NCBI RefSeq assembly: GCF_025567625.1
Contig: NZ_JAOQJC010000046.1
Coordinates: 1 to 61,399, forward strand
Source of the DNA: Paenibacillus sp. J5C2022
GTDB lineage: Bacteria; Bacillota; Bacilli; Paenibacillales; Paenibacillaceae
Direction: 5' to 3'
Length of the DNA: 61,399 bases
The notes beneath the pieces are model-generated. The model was not told the origin of the DNA. It searched no databases and saw only the letters and a program-made list of their open reading frames with translations. Position numbers and translations under genes: made by a program. Shown here one piece after another: positions 36,517-45,713 of the stretch (position 1 is its first letter; every line of letters starts with the position of its first letter).

Positions 36517-38328
36517 ATGATACGGAAATTAGCGATAAAGGGGAATTTGCGCGGTGTATTAATGAAGCTGCTGCTTGCATTTTTCCTGCTGACAATTCCT
36601 GTGTATCTCGTCTCGCTTTCTCTGCTTGGATCTGCGATTACGTCGGTCAAGCATCGGATTACGGATTCCGTACATACGGACTTGGACCAGTTCCTGAGCA
36701 GGTTGACAATCGATCTGGAACGTGTAAAGCAATTTCAGCTCATGCTGAAAAATGATGAAAACGTTCAATATTTTTATGCGGCCCAAAATATTATGAGTGA
36801 CTATGAGAAAATCGCTTTATTCAAAGAGCTGAAATCCAAATTCGAACTGATTGTTTCGAATAGCAGCTTCATCGACGACTTGATAATCGACTTTCCCGAG
36901 TCGAACTTGCGATTATCCTACGTCTCTGGGCGCACCGATATTCCTTCTGACGATCGGAGTTCGTATGCCGAAGAGGATTACAGCGACGGTTGGCTGAAGG
37001 CTTCATACGGCTGGGCTGAGCTGGAACGGACAAGGAGCGACGTATTAAGCTATACGCTCTTCACCCGAACGATGCGTAACGGCACACAAAAGCTGCATTA
37101 TGTGCTTCGGATGAACATTGCGCTGGACCAATTTCGTTCATTGCTGGGACAACTGACAGTCGGAAAGTCTGGAAGCGCTTTAATAGTTGATCGTTCAGCC
37201 GGATTTGTGATTCGAGGAAATGACAGCATGGTGTCCGACGTCATCGGGGAACGTTTGTCGGAACAGCTGCTTGCAGGCGAATCCGACGGCATTTTCCATA
37301 CGAAGGTCGACAAGTTGAAGTATACCGTGCTCTACCGGCATTCTCCCGAGCTTAATTGGACCGCTGCAGTCTATGTTCCGGAACGGGAGTTCCTGGGAGA
37401 AGTAAGAAGAACGAAGCAGAAGCTGTATGTTTTGATCGCAGTATCCGTGCTTAGCGTTATCGGATTCTCCTATATTATTTACAGGCACATCCACAAACCG
37501 ATACGGGTACTGTACAATGCCATGCAGCAAGTAGGGAGAGAGCGTTACGATACAAGGATTGCGAGCAGCCGAAATGACGAATTTGACTATATCTACACAC
37601 GATTTAACGACATGATTCAACGAATCGAGCACGCTATTCAAAGGGACTATTTGCAACAGATCAGAATCAAGCAGTCGGAATTGATTCAGCTTCAGGCACA
37701 GATCAATCCTCATTTCTTATACAACTGCTTCTACAGCGTGTACCGGATGTCGAAAGAACGGGATTATGAAGCTATAGCCAGAATGACGGATTACCTGGGC
37801 CGCTATTATCAGTTTATTACGTACAAAAGCGGGAGCGACGAGGTGACGCTTCAGGAGGAAGTGTCGCATTCCGTCGTCTATCTTGACATCCAATCCATCC
37901 GGTTCGAAGATCAACTGTCCTATGAGCTTCATATCGCTCCTCAACTATCGCACGTTCTGGTGCCGAGACTCATTCTTCAGCCATTGATCGAGAACGCGGT
38001 TGTTCACGCACTGGAGGAGAGTGCAGAGCATGTGAGAATCGAAATCTCTGCCGCGGCCGATGGGGGCGTATTGGAATTGATGGTGGCGGATAACGGGCCG
38101 GGAATAGAAGAAGCGCGGATGCGTGAAGTAGTCGCAGGTCTGGAAAGGGAGCACATCCATCCGGACAATAGCTTTGCGTTGTGGAACATTCATTGGCGAT
38201 TGAGGTATAAATTCGGGCCGGGCTTCGGCATTGCGATCGGCAAGCGTAAGGAAGGCGGCTTTGTTATTACTCTTAAGCTGCCTCTGCATGAGGGAGGGAA
38301 CGGTCATATACACGTTAATGATTGTTGA
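36517..38328 (+). CDS. YesM-type sensor histidine kinase (module B)
   Basis: 603 residues with the same layout as the 2200 kinase: helix about 15-38, outside sensor region, second helix about 305-327, HAMP-like linker, NPHFLYN with phospho-acceptor H399, and ATPase motifs LIENAVVHA (N493) and DNGPG. GGGAGGAG precedes the ATG. The N-terminal third is recognisably similar to the first kinase (LLAFFLLTIPVYLVSLSLLGSAI versus its counterpart), supporting paralogy. The regulator gene begins within its 3' end. Probably senses a sugar related to importer 3. Confidence 0.93.
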   Translation: MIRKLAIKGNLRGVLMKLLLAFFLLTIPVYLVSLSLLGSAITSVKHRITDSVHTDLDQFLSRLTIDLERVKQFQLMLKNDENVQYFYAAQNIMSDYEKIALFKELKSKFELIVSNSSFIDDLIIDFPESNLRLSYVSGRTDIPSDDRSSYAEEDYSDGWLKASYGWAELERTRSDVLSYTLFTRTMRNGTQKLHYVLRMNIALDQFRSLLGQLTVGKSGSALIVDRSAGFVIRGNDSMVSDVIGERLSEQLLAGESDGIFHTKVDKLKYTVLYRHSPELNWTAAVYVPEREFLGEVRRTKQKLYVLIAVSVLSVIGFSYIIYRHIHKPIRVLYNAMQQVGRERYDTRIASSRNDEFDYIYTRFNDMIQRIEHAIQRDYLQQIRIKQSELIQLQAQINPHFLYNCFYSVYRMSKERDYEAIARMTDYLGRYYQFITYKSGSDEVTLQEEVSHSVVYLDIQSIRFEDQLSYELHIAPQLSHVLVPRLILQPLIENAVVHALEESAEHVRIEISAAADGGVLELMVADNGPGIEEARMREVVAGLEREHIHPDNSFALWNIHWRLRYKFGPGFGIAIGKRKEGGFVITLKLPLHEGGNGHIHVNDC

Positions 38329-39916
38329 TGACGAGAGGAGAATTCTGCGCGGATTGACGCAAGCCGTTCTGGAGAGCGGCCTTCCGTTCGCAAGCATTCA
38401 AGGCTTCCATAATGCCGAAGAGGCTCTGCGCGCGATGGAATCGAGTCCATGCGATATTCTGCTGTCCGATATCCGGATGCCTGGGCGTGACGGATTGGAG
38501 CTTGCGGGAGCAGTAAGAGCTTGCCGCCCCTCTTGCAAGGTCATATTCCTGACTGGCTTCGGTCAATTTGAATATGCCCAACAAGCTGTGAAGCTTGGCG
38601 CTTTCGATTTCCTGGTCAAGCCGGTTCGAGACGAGCAATTGCTTCAATGCTTGGAACGTGCGCTCTTGAGCCTGAAGGAGGAGAAGAAGGAAGCCGAATC
38701 CATACATAAGCTGCGAAGCCGGTATGAAGAGACGGTGCCGGTCGTGAGAGAGAGTTTTTTGAGACAGTGTGCGGGAAGCGAACGCACTGATCGGAATGTA
38801 AATGAGATAATCGCGGAAGGAATGTTCTTGCAACTGGACATTGCGTTGGATTCTCCTGTCAGATTTGCCGTCATGCGAGTGAACAACCGGAAGAAATGGA
38901 TCGATGCCCCAAAGAGCGGGACATTGGACAGCCTTCTATTTGAAGCTGCAGGAACGGTTAAGGGGGAAACAGGTCTTTTCATGGAGTGCTGGCGCGATGC
39001 CGATTATTTTGCATGCGCATGGCAATCGAAAAGCGCAATGAGGTCAGCCGTTATGGAGAAGCAACTTCGAAGAGCTTTAATCGATATGCAAGAAAAACTG
39101 TTCGAACGACACGGCATGGACACATCCATCATGCTGTCCAAGCAGGCGGACAACTTGGAGCAATGGGTAATCTGCTATCAGGAGGCTTTGCAGGCTCTGA
39201 AGCAGCATATCAGTCAGGGCCGGGGATCGATTGAGGAAGTGCTGCAGGGAGCCGGCGTGTTAATGGGCCGGCTGCCGGGCATGGACTTGCTGGAATCGCT
39301 CGGACTGTTGCTGGAGGCCGGTGATGAGGAACAATACTATAACCGGCTTAACGAAGTATTTCGGGATGCCCGGACGACTCCAGGTCTTCCATACCGGATC
39401 TACGCAGAGATAGTCCATATGCTGTCGCTAGCGTTGCTGACCTCCGTGAATAAGCTTACCTTGACTTCGGAGGAACGGGATAGGCTGCGTATCGAGGAAT
39501 GGACGGACATGTCCTGCTTCTATTCCGTGGAACAGATGAGCGAAGTGTTCCATACGGTTTCCGCCGAGGTATTCAAGCTGACAAGCCGTCAACGAGATAT
39601 GAACAAGGATGTTATGAGTCGATTGAAATGGTATATTTCCCAGCACCTTAGCGGGGACCTGTCCCTGTCCGAATTGTCCAAGATCGCCCATATGAGCACA
39701 GCTTATTTATCCCGAATATTCAAAGAAACAACTGGCGAGGGCATTAATCACTATGTGACCCGGGCAAGAATTGAGAAAGCTATGGAGCTGTTAAGATTGC
39801 CATCCGCCAAAGTTAGCGATGTCGCCGTTCAAGTCGGTTACGACAATACGCCTTATTTCACAAAAGTATTCAAAAAGGTTGTCGGCCAGACTCCTCAGGA
39901 GTTTAAGAACGATTAG
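38288..39916 (+). CDS. YesN-type response regulator, AraC family (module B)
   Basis: 542 residues from ATG 38288. Receiver domain with LMIVDDE and phospho-acceptor D61 (LSDIRMPG); C-terminal AraC double helix-turn-helix (LSLSELSKIAHMSTAYLSRIF; VAVQVGYDNTPYFTKVFKK). The start is uncertain. The best ribosome site, GAGGGAGGG at 38291-38299, is not correctly spaced for any ATG, GTG or TTG, but lies about 6 bases before an in-frame ATA (38306). That ATA would give a start aligned exactly with the first YesN (ATA TAC ACG TTA ATG versus ATG CAC CGG ATA ATG). It overlaps the kinase by 41 bases. Likely activates importer 3 and neighbours. Confidence 0.9.
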   Translation: MREGTVIYTLMIVDDERRILRGLTQAVLESGLPFASIQGFHNAEEALRAMESSPCDILLSDIRMPGRDGLELAGAVRACRPSCKVIFLTGFGQFEYAQQAVKLGAFDFLVKPVRDEQLLQCLERALLSLKEEKKEAESIHKLRSRYEETVPVVRESFLRQCAGSERTDRNVNEIIAEGMFLQLDIALDSPVRFAVMRVNNRKKWIDAPKSGTLDSLLFEAAGTVKGETGLFMECWRDADYFACAWQSKSAMRSAVMEKQLRRALIDMQEKLFERHGMDTSIMLSKQADNLEQWVICYQEALQALKQHISQGRGSIEEVLQGAGVLMGRLPGMDLLESLGLLLEAGDEEQYYNRLNEVFRDARTTPGLPYRIYAEIVHMLSLALLTSVNKLTLTSEERDRLRIEEWTDMSCFYSVEQMSEVFHTVSAEVFKLTSRQRDMNKDVMSRLKWYISQHLSGDLSLSELSKIAHMSTAYLSRIFKETTGEGINHYVTRARIEKAMELLRLPSAKVSDVAVQVGYDNTPYFTKVFKKVVGQTPQEFKND

Positions 39917-39942
39917 AAATATTGGAAGGGAGTTGCTGTCTG

Positions 39943-42912
39943 ATGGAAGAGTTGCCGCAGAATTCCCCATTATCAGGAGCGATCTGGATTAGTTATCCTT
40001 CCTCCTTGGAGCACACTGAAAGCGGAAAGGCCTATTATTGTTTCATCAAGTCTTTTTCGTGGAAGAAAGGGACCCAGCAGGCTTTCCTTCATATTACAGC
40101 GGATTACCGCTACACCGCATGGCTCAACGGGCAGTGGATAGGTCAAGGCCCCGTGCGCGGCTGGCCGGATAGCTACGCGTTCGATTCTTACGATGTATCC
40201 GATGCGCTGCTGGAGGGCGATAATCGACTGGCCGTGCTGCTGCATGTTTTGGATGTGTCCACCTTTCAATACATCTTTACCGGCCAATCCGGTTTTGCGG
40301 CAAAGCTCCACGCGGCGGGCGACGAGGGAGAGAATGCCGTTGTGACGGATGAGTCCTGGTTATGCCGCTTGCACCCTTCGTTCGGGGACAATACGCCTCG
40401 CATATCGACCCAGCAAGCTTTCGTGGAGCATTATGACGCCAGGGTGGAGCCTGCGGGTTGGCTGATGGATTGTCCGGAGGGATGTCATCGTGCCGCCGAA
40501 TCTGCATGGCTGCAAGCGGTTAATCCGGGAAGAGAACCGAAGCTGCAACCGCGAGACATTCCGCTTCTGGCTGAAGAGACCGTGTATCCCGCCAAGGTAA
40601 GGGAGAAGGTGACGGTGAAGCTTCCAAGAGCGCCTTGGAGCATGGATTTGCGCCATTTGCTTCTTCCTGGCAACAAGGACGCCAATCCGCATGCGGTGCA
40701 GGGGATGGTGGTCACCACAGTGGAGCTGGAACGGAGCGCCATGCTGCGGTTTTACTTTCAAGACCGGACTTCCGGCTTGCATACCAAGCTAGCGGTGAAT
40801 GGGGTGAAGATGCAGCCCATTGATGATTCCGGGCAGCACTGGAGCGGATTGTTCCATTATGATGTCCCGCTCAATGCGGGGGAGAACTTTCTCCTTTTTT
40901 GGTTTGAAGGCGTTGCGCACGAATTTACATTTCAGACCGTGGTCGAGTTGACGGATGACGTGCCCGTGTCACCTTGCCTACCCGGCATTGAGGAAAGCCG
41001 CTTTGGTTTCTTTGTTCCCGGAAGGGATGAGGATGGCCGTGCCCTGTTCGAGCAATTGAAGCATTCATCTGACTGGCAGCAGTGGCAGGCAGCAGCCAAG
41101 GACAGCTGGACGGCGATTACCCGCGATATGGAGCATTCGGAAAATGTTTTTTTGCGAATCCGGCATTCCTTGCCTATCGAAGCGTTCGAGCAAGCCGATT
41201 GCTATGCCCACAGCTGCTGCAGCGGCAACAGGGACAGTACGATTATAGCTGCGCCGAATGCAGGGCAAGCCGTTCGCCTTGTGCTTGAATTCGATCGCAT
41301 GACGGCGGGACTTCTGGAGTTTGAGCTCTATGCGCCTGCCGGGACGGTGATGGATATTTACGGGTTTGAGGCATATAGCGGTGACATGATTGTTCATATG
41401 GACTCCATGCATAATACGATGCGTTATATTTGCAAGCAAGGATGGCAGCGATACCGGTCCCTCCAGCACCGGAGCTTCAGATATCTAGTCATTCAGCTGT
41501 CCGAATTCACAGGTGCAATCCGTCTTCGCTCGGTGCAATGCTTGCTCAGGACGTATCCTTCTCCGAGAATAGGCCATTTTCGCTGCAGCGAAGAAAAGTT
41601 GAATCGCATTTTCCAGATGAGCCGCTGGACGGCGGCGCTGTGCAGCGATGATGTATTTGTCGATTGCCCCACGTATGAACAAGCATACTGGGTGGGAGAC
41701 GCTTATATTATGTCCGGCGTTCAATCGGCCATGTCAGGCATGGAGCCGCTGATTGCACGCAGCCTGCTGCTTGCCGGAGAATCCGTGAAGCGCTCTCCCA
41801 TCGTAGAATCCCAGGTGCCGAGCGGTTGGGAGAACGTGTTGTCGACGTGGAGCTTGCTTTGGGCACTGGCTTGCACAGCCCATGTAAGGCGAACGGGAGA
41901 CATGGCATTTGCCAAGCGAATTTACCCTATGCTGAAGCGGCAAACGCTATACATCGCCGAGAATTTAATGGACGAGCGTACGGGGCTGATCGCATCCCCT
42001 TATTGGAATCTGCTGGATTGGGCTTCTATTGACGCTCCTTCCGGGGCTATCGTAACACATGTCAACGCATGGTATCTTCAATGTTGCAGAGAAGCTGGGG
42101 AGCTTGCAGAGCGAATAGGAGAACGGGGAGATGCCGAGCAATATCGATTGATTGCAGAAGCGATTATGGATGGGATGAACGAATTTCTATGGGACGACAG
42201 GGTCGGGGCATTCGCGGATTGCATCAGTGCTGATGGCCGGTTGAGCGACGTTGCCAGCGAGCAGACGCAAATCATCTGTTACATTAACGATGCCGTCCGG
42301 CAAGATCGGCGTGCTGCTCTTCTGCAATATGTTCGCGGGGAAGTGAAGGATACTGTCGCATGCGCAACGCCGTTTATGCGTTTTTTCAAGCTGCAAGGAT
42401 TGAAGAAGGCAGGATTGGCAAGCGAGCTGTTAAGTGAAATTCGTTCCATATGGGGACAAATGGCGGATGCGGACAGCACGACTTGTTGGGAGGATATGCC
42501 AGGAAGGTGGTCGCCGGGATATCCCACACGCAGTTATTGTCATGGCTGGAGCGTGGCGCCGGCTTATTTCCTACCTCATACAATCGCAGGCATTCCCCCC
42601 AGCGACGCATGGACATCACCCATCGTCATCTCACCGCAGCCCGTTACTCTTGACTGGGCGGAAGGCAGCATCATGTCGCCTAAGGGAGAACTCCACGTAT
42701 CTTGGGAGCGTACGGAGCGGCTGTTCCGCGCCTCGGTTCGTTTGCCTGCAGAGCTTGACGGCATGCTGCGCATTCCTGCGCCGGCTTATGCTGTGAGAAG
42801 TATTTCAATGAACGGCATGACGGCAGCCATCTCCTCCGTCGTCGAGAACGGCTGCTGGCAAGTGCCAATAAAGGGAGGGAGCCGGGTAGTTGTCGAGGCG
42901 GCGATCGGCTGA
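39943..42912 (+). CDS. GH78-type alpha-L-rhamnosidase-like enzyme
   Basis: 989 residues without signal peptide. The N-terminal beta domain has the rhamnosidase-type LNGQWIGQGPVRGWP.SYAFDSYDVS; a second beta domain follows. The alpha/alpha-barrel catalytic region has D574 in DCPTYEQAYWVGDA and, later, DMPGRWSPGYPTRSYCHGWSVAPAYFLP. Bacterial GH78 enzymes share the DCP....-W-GDA and HGWSA/P patterns. ATG 39943 is preceded by AAGGGAG at 10 bases; TTG 39922 is a weaker alternative. It follows the YesN gene by 26 bases and ends at a strong terminator, so it is the last gene of module B. Cytoplasmic removal of rhamnose or a similar sugar is likely; some GH78-like proteins act on other sugars. Confidence 0.82.
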   Translation: MEELPQNSPLSGAIWISYPSSLEHTESGKAYYCFIKSFSWKKGTQQAFLHITADYRYTAWLNGQWIGQGPVRGWPDSYAFDSYDVSDALLEGDNRLAVLLHVLDVSTFQYIFTGQSGFAAKLHAAGDEGENAVVTDESWLCRLHPSFGDNTPRISTQQAFVEHYDARVEPAGWLMDCPEGCHRAAESAWLQAVNPGREPKLQPRDIPLLAEETVYPAKVREKVTVKLPRAPWSMDLRHLLLPGNKDANPHAVQGMVVTTVELERSAMLRFYFQDRTSGLHTKLAVNGVKMQPIDDSGQHWSGLFHYDVPLNAGENFLLFWFEGVAHEFTFQTVVELTDDVPVSPCLPGIEESRFGFFVPGRDEDGRALFEQLKHSSDWQQWQAAAKDSWTAITRDMEHSENVFLRIRHSLPIEAFEQADCYAHSCCSGNRDSTIIAAPNAGQAVRLVLEFDRMTAGLLEFELYAPAGTVMDIYGFEAYSGDMIVHMDSMHNTMRYICKQGWQRYRSLQHRSFRYLVIQLSEFTGAIRLRSVQCLLRTYPSPRIGHFRCSEEKLNRIFQMSRWTAALCSDDVFVDCPTYEQAYWVGDAYIMSGVQSAMSGMEPLIARSLLLAGESVKRSPIVESQVPSGWENVLSTWSLLWALACTAHVRRTGDMAFAKRIYPMLKRQTLYIAENLMDERTGLIASPYWNLLDWASIDAPSGAIVTHVNAWYLQCCREAGELAERIGERGDAEQYRLIAEAIMDGMNEFLWDDRVGAFADCISADGRLSDVASEQTQIICYINDAVRQDRRAALLQYVRGEVKDTVACATPFMRFFKLQGLKKAGLASELLSEIRSIWGQMADADSTTCWEDMPGRWSPGYPTRSYCHGWSVAPAYFLPHTIAGIPPSDAWTSPIVISPQPVTLDWAEGSIMSPKGELHVSWERTERLFRASVRLPAELDGMLRIPAPAYAVRSISMNGMTAAISSVVENGCWQVPIKGGSRVVVEAAIG

Positions 42913-42973
42913 AAATGTCAGATTGATTTGCGTTATTCGCCTCGTTCAGAGATGTAGGCAGAATCAAAAAATC

Positions 42974-43000
42974 GACCCCCGCCTTTCGGCGGGGGTCTTT
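42974..43000 (+). terminator. Strong terminator ending module B
   Basis: GACCCCCGCC (42974-42983) pairs with GGCGGGGGTC (42988-42997) around TTTC, then TTT. It separates the carbohydrate region from the housekeeping genes. Confidence 0.9.
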
Positions 43001-43222
43001 CATGGGAGAGGAGAAACCGGACGAAGAGCTTATGGGGAAACGTAAGTCTTCTCCGCGGTTGTCTACGGCATCTCTCGACGCCGATGATTTTATCTTCTCC
43101 CGATTTGCGAGGAATATACCTGGCTCTGATTATTTGTACCGAAGAATTTTAGGATAGCGGTCTGGGGATATGTACGCTCAATTGCAGAGAATATGGATGC
43201 GATGAGTTGCGCACGTTGTCTT

Positions 43223-43250
43223 TTCACTTGAATAGATTGTGTGGTACGAT
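43223..43250 (+). promoter_or_regulatory. Extended -10 promoter for rsmD-coaD
   Basis: TTCACT (43223-43228), 16 bases, TACGAT (43245-43250) with an upstream TGG forming an extended -10, 34 bases before rsmD. The interval 43001-43222 shows no gene. Confidence 0.55.
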
Positions 43251-43284
43251 AAGCGGGAAGTTGTGTGAAAGGGGCAATATTGAC

Positions 43285-43887
43285 GTGAGAGTCGTAGCGG
43301 GCCAGGCCAGGGGCCGTGTACTGAAAGCTGTGCCGGGCATGAACACGAGACCGACGATGGATAAAGTGAAAGAAGCCATATTCAGCATGATCGGACCTTA
43401 CTTCGATGGCGGAGTTGCTCTTGATCTATTCGCGGGAACCGGCGGGCTGGGCATCGAAGCATGGAGCAGGGGCATTGCTCGCATTATCTTCGTCGATCGA
43501 GAGAAGCTAAGCATTGACACGATCCGCCACAATGTGAAGGCAGCAGGCGCGGAGCAGGCGGCTGAAATATATCGCAACGATGCGGAGAGAGCGCTGAAAG
43601 CGTTGGCAAAGCGAGGACTTTCCTTCCGGCTTGTCTTCCTCGATCCGCCTTATCGAATGACGAATATGGACGCGATGATAAGCGGCATGGCAGAAGCAGG
43701 CATGCTGGAGCTGGATGCGATTGTCGTAATCGAGCATGACACAGCGGTTGTATACCCCGATGAAATAGCAGAATTCCAATGCTTGAAGAAGGCGAAGTAC
43801 GGGGATACGAGCGTAACCGTTTATCGATACATAGCGAATGACAGCATGGACAGCAAGGTTAGGAGAGAAGACGATGACAACGCATAA
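43285..43887 (+). CDS. rsmD: 16S rRNA (guanine966-N2)-methyltransferase RsmD
   Basis: 200 residues. Starts MRVVAGQARGR as in the family; SAM-binding motif LDLFAGTGGLGIEAWSRG; catalytic DPPY near residue 124. It methylates G966 of 16S rRNA in the small subunit. GTG 43285 is chosen because AAAGGGGC lies about 9 bases upstream and the N-terminus fits; the longer frame reads through the promoter. Overlaps coaD by 14 bases, the usual gene pair in Bacillota. Confidence 0.94.
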   Translation: MRVVAGQARGRVLKAVPGMNTRPTMDKVKEAIFSMIGPYFDGGVALDLFAGTGGLGIEAWSRGIARIIFVDREKLSIDTIRHNVKAAGAEQAAEIYRNDAERALKALAKRGLSFRLVFLDPPYRMTNMDAMISGMAEAGMLELDAIVVIEHDTAVVYPDEIAEFQCLKKAKYGDTSVTVYRYIANDSMDSKVRREDDDNA

Positions 43888-44380
43888 CAGCAGAAAAGAA
43901 AGAATAGCCGTATACCCCGGCAGCTTTGATCCCGTCACTTACGGTCATTTGGACATTATCCAGCGTTCTGCGAAGCAGTTCGACCGACTCATCGTTGCCG
44001 TATTGAACAATACGAGCAAAAATCCGTTATTCACGGTTGATGAACGGAAGCAGTTGCTCGCACAGGTGACGAAAAACATTCCGAACGTCGAAATCGACAG
44101 CTTCCGGGATTTACTTGTGCGCTATATGCGCTCGCGGCAGGCTGACGTTATTATTCGCGGCATTCGTTCCGTAACGGATTTCGAATACGAGCTGACGCTC
44201 GCGTCGACGAACCATCTGCTGGACGGAGAGATCGACACCATGTTCATGATGACCAATCCCAAGTACTCCTATCTCAGCTCCAGCATCGTGAAGGAGATCG
44301 CCCAGTTCAACGGGAAGGTAGAGGACTTGGTGCCTCCTGAAGTTGAGACGCGACTGCGGGAGAAATACGCCAAACGATAA
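43874..44380 (+). CDS. coaD: Phosphopantetheine adenylyltransferase
   Basis: 168 residues, typical length. Nucleotidyltransferase motif YPGSFDPVTYGHLDII (T-x-G-H), RGIRSVTDFEYE and YSYLSSSIVKEIA are diagnostic. It transfers AMP from ATP to 4'-phosphopantetheine, the fourth step of CoA synthesis. AGGAGAG precedes ATG 43874, inside the end of rsmD, so the two are translationally coupled. CoA also feeds the phosphopantetheine arm of the ACP encoded downstream. Confidence 0.96.
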   Translation: MTTHNSRKERIAVYPGSFDPVTYGHLDIIQRSAKQFDRLIVAVLNNTSKNPLFTVDERKQLLAQVTKNIPNVEIDSFRDLLVRYMRSRQADVIIRGIRSVTDFEYELTLASTNHLLDGEIDTMFMMTNPKYSYLSSSIVKEIAQFNGKVEDLVPPEVETRLREKYAKR

Positions 44381-44407
44381 GGTGCAGGAACAAGGCCGAA
44401 CGAGACG

Positions 44408-45610
44408 TTAATCCGTCTGTCGTCTCAGCCTAAGCCATATAGCGGCTGCCAAGCCAACGGCTAGGCATGTTCCTGCGGCAATAAGCGACTTATCCCAAAG
44501 CAGGGGTAGGTCGCTTGTGTTGTACGGGAACGGAGCGGCAGGTCCCGTAGTCGTTCCGGCCGGGCTCGTTGAGGTAGGCAGGGCATAGCTGCCGCCTAAG
44601 TACTGTGAAAGTAAGGAGAGCGGCTTCCATAGAAGGAAAACGAACAGCGCAGCATGCACCGCATGCACGATGCGGTGTGCCATGAAGGGAAGCAGTCGCA
44701 AATCTGTGCCTGATGCAGAGTGGGCAGCCTGCAATATCCCCCCAAAGCCGCTCCATGCAAGCGTGGCGGCGATGACGGCCGCTCCCGTAACCGCATCCGT
44801 ATGCTGCTGCCAGTCTGAAGCCGCATAGGCGCCCAGGTGGCTCTCGAACAGCGCTGAGCCGAGGAATGGTACCGCAGTCAGCATGGGAGCGAGCAGCGGC
44901 TCGCATAGCTTGGCCAGCACAGCTGCGAATAGAATAAATCCGCCGATGACAAGCAGCTTCTGCACGCCGGAAGAGACAGCTTCTCCCAGCACGGTGCCGA
45001 AGCTGCGTCCGTCTTGCTTCCTGGCGGCCTCCATAGCTGAGGAGGCCGACCGCAACAGGCCTGTCGCCGCTTCATTGCCTGCTCGCCCATTCGCAAGCGG
45101 GTCGGACTTCCCCGGCAGCAGGGAGGTGGCGAGCAGCAGCCATAATGCGGATAGCCAGACGGCAGCGGCAATGACGACGCCGGTCATCGGGCGATGCAGG
45201 AAGCCCGCCCCGACGACGACCAGCATGAACAAGGGGTTGGGCATATGGGCATAAGCCAGCAGCCGTTCCGCTTGCGAGCGGGTAATCCTCTGTCTCTTGC
45301 GCAAGGCTGCGGTGGCGTCGGTTCCGGCCGTGTAACCTCCAAGAAAGCCGAGCATTAAGGCGAGCCCGGCCTCGCCGGGAAGCCTGAACAAACGGGACGT
45401 GAGCGGCGAGAGCAGAGCGCCAAGCGCATGGACAAGCCCGAAGGCGAGCATGATTTCGTACAGCACAAGAAAGGGCAGAACACCCGGGAATATTAAATTC
45501 CACCAGACGGCCAAGCCTTGCAGGGATGCTTGGAACGATGCGTCGGGCTGAAGGATGATTGAACAGACGAGCGCGATGGACAGAACCGCGATCATAATCG
45601 TTTTGGGCAA
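44408..45610 (-). CDS. ylbJ: Sporulation integral membrane protein YlbJ
   Basis: 400 residues, about eight predicted membrane helices. Family segments: PGVLPFLVLYEIMLAFG, LMLGFLGGYTAGTDATAALR, AYAHMPNPLFMLVVVG and WSGFGGILQA. YlbJ is a Nramp-unrelated transporter-like protein with Gate domains needed for spore development in B. subtilis. TTG 45610 is taken as start since GAGGAG lies 9 bases upstream; TTG 45619 touches that site. Convergent with coaD, 27 bases apart, without a clear terminator between. Confidence 0.9.
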   Translation of the reverse strand: MPKTIMIAVLSIALVCSIILQPDASFQASLQGLAVWWNLIFPGVLPFLVLYEIMLAFGLVHALGALLSPLTSRLFRLPGEAGLALMLGFLGGYTAGTDATAALRKRQRITRSQAERLLAYAHMPNPLFMLVVVGAGFLHRPMTGVVIAAAVWLSALWLLLATSLLPGKSDPLANGRAGNEAATGLLRSASSAMEAARKQDGRSFGTVLGEAVSSGVQKLLVIGGFILFAAVLAKLCEPLLAPMLTAVPFLGSALFESHLGAYAASDWQQHTDAVTGAAVIAATLAWSGFGGILQAAHSASGTDLRLLPFMAHRIVHAVHAALFVFLLWKPLSLLSQYLGGSYALPTSTSPAGTTTGPAAPFPYNTSDLPLLWDKSLIAAGTCLAVGLAAAIWLRLRRQTD

Positions 45611-45713
45611 CAGGGTCAACTCCTCTTGCTTGAATGGACAATCCTACGCTAATATGTACGCCGCTTAGAGGAGAGATAGACCATGTACAGATTGTAACGG
45701 GAGGGGTGAGGAG

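Noticed and set aside
2200..42912. Transposon or integrase-borne island
   Set aside because: The carbohydrate region looks like an accessory block, but I found no transposase, integrase, tRNA or attachment-site repeat at its borders.
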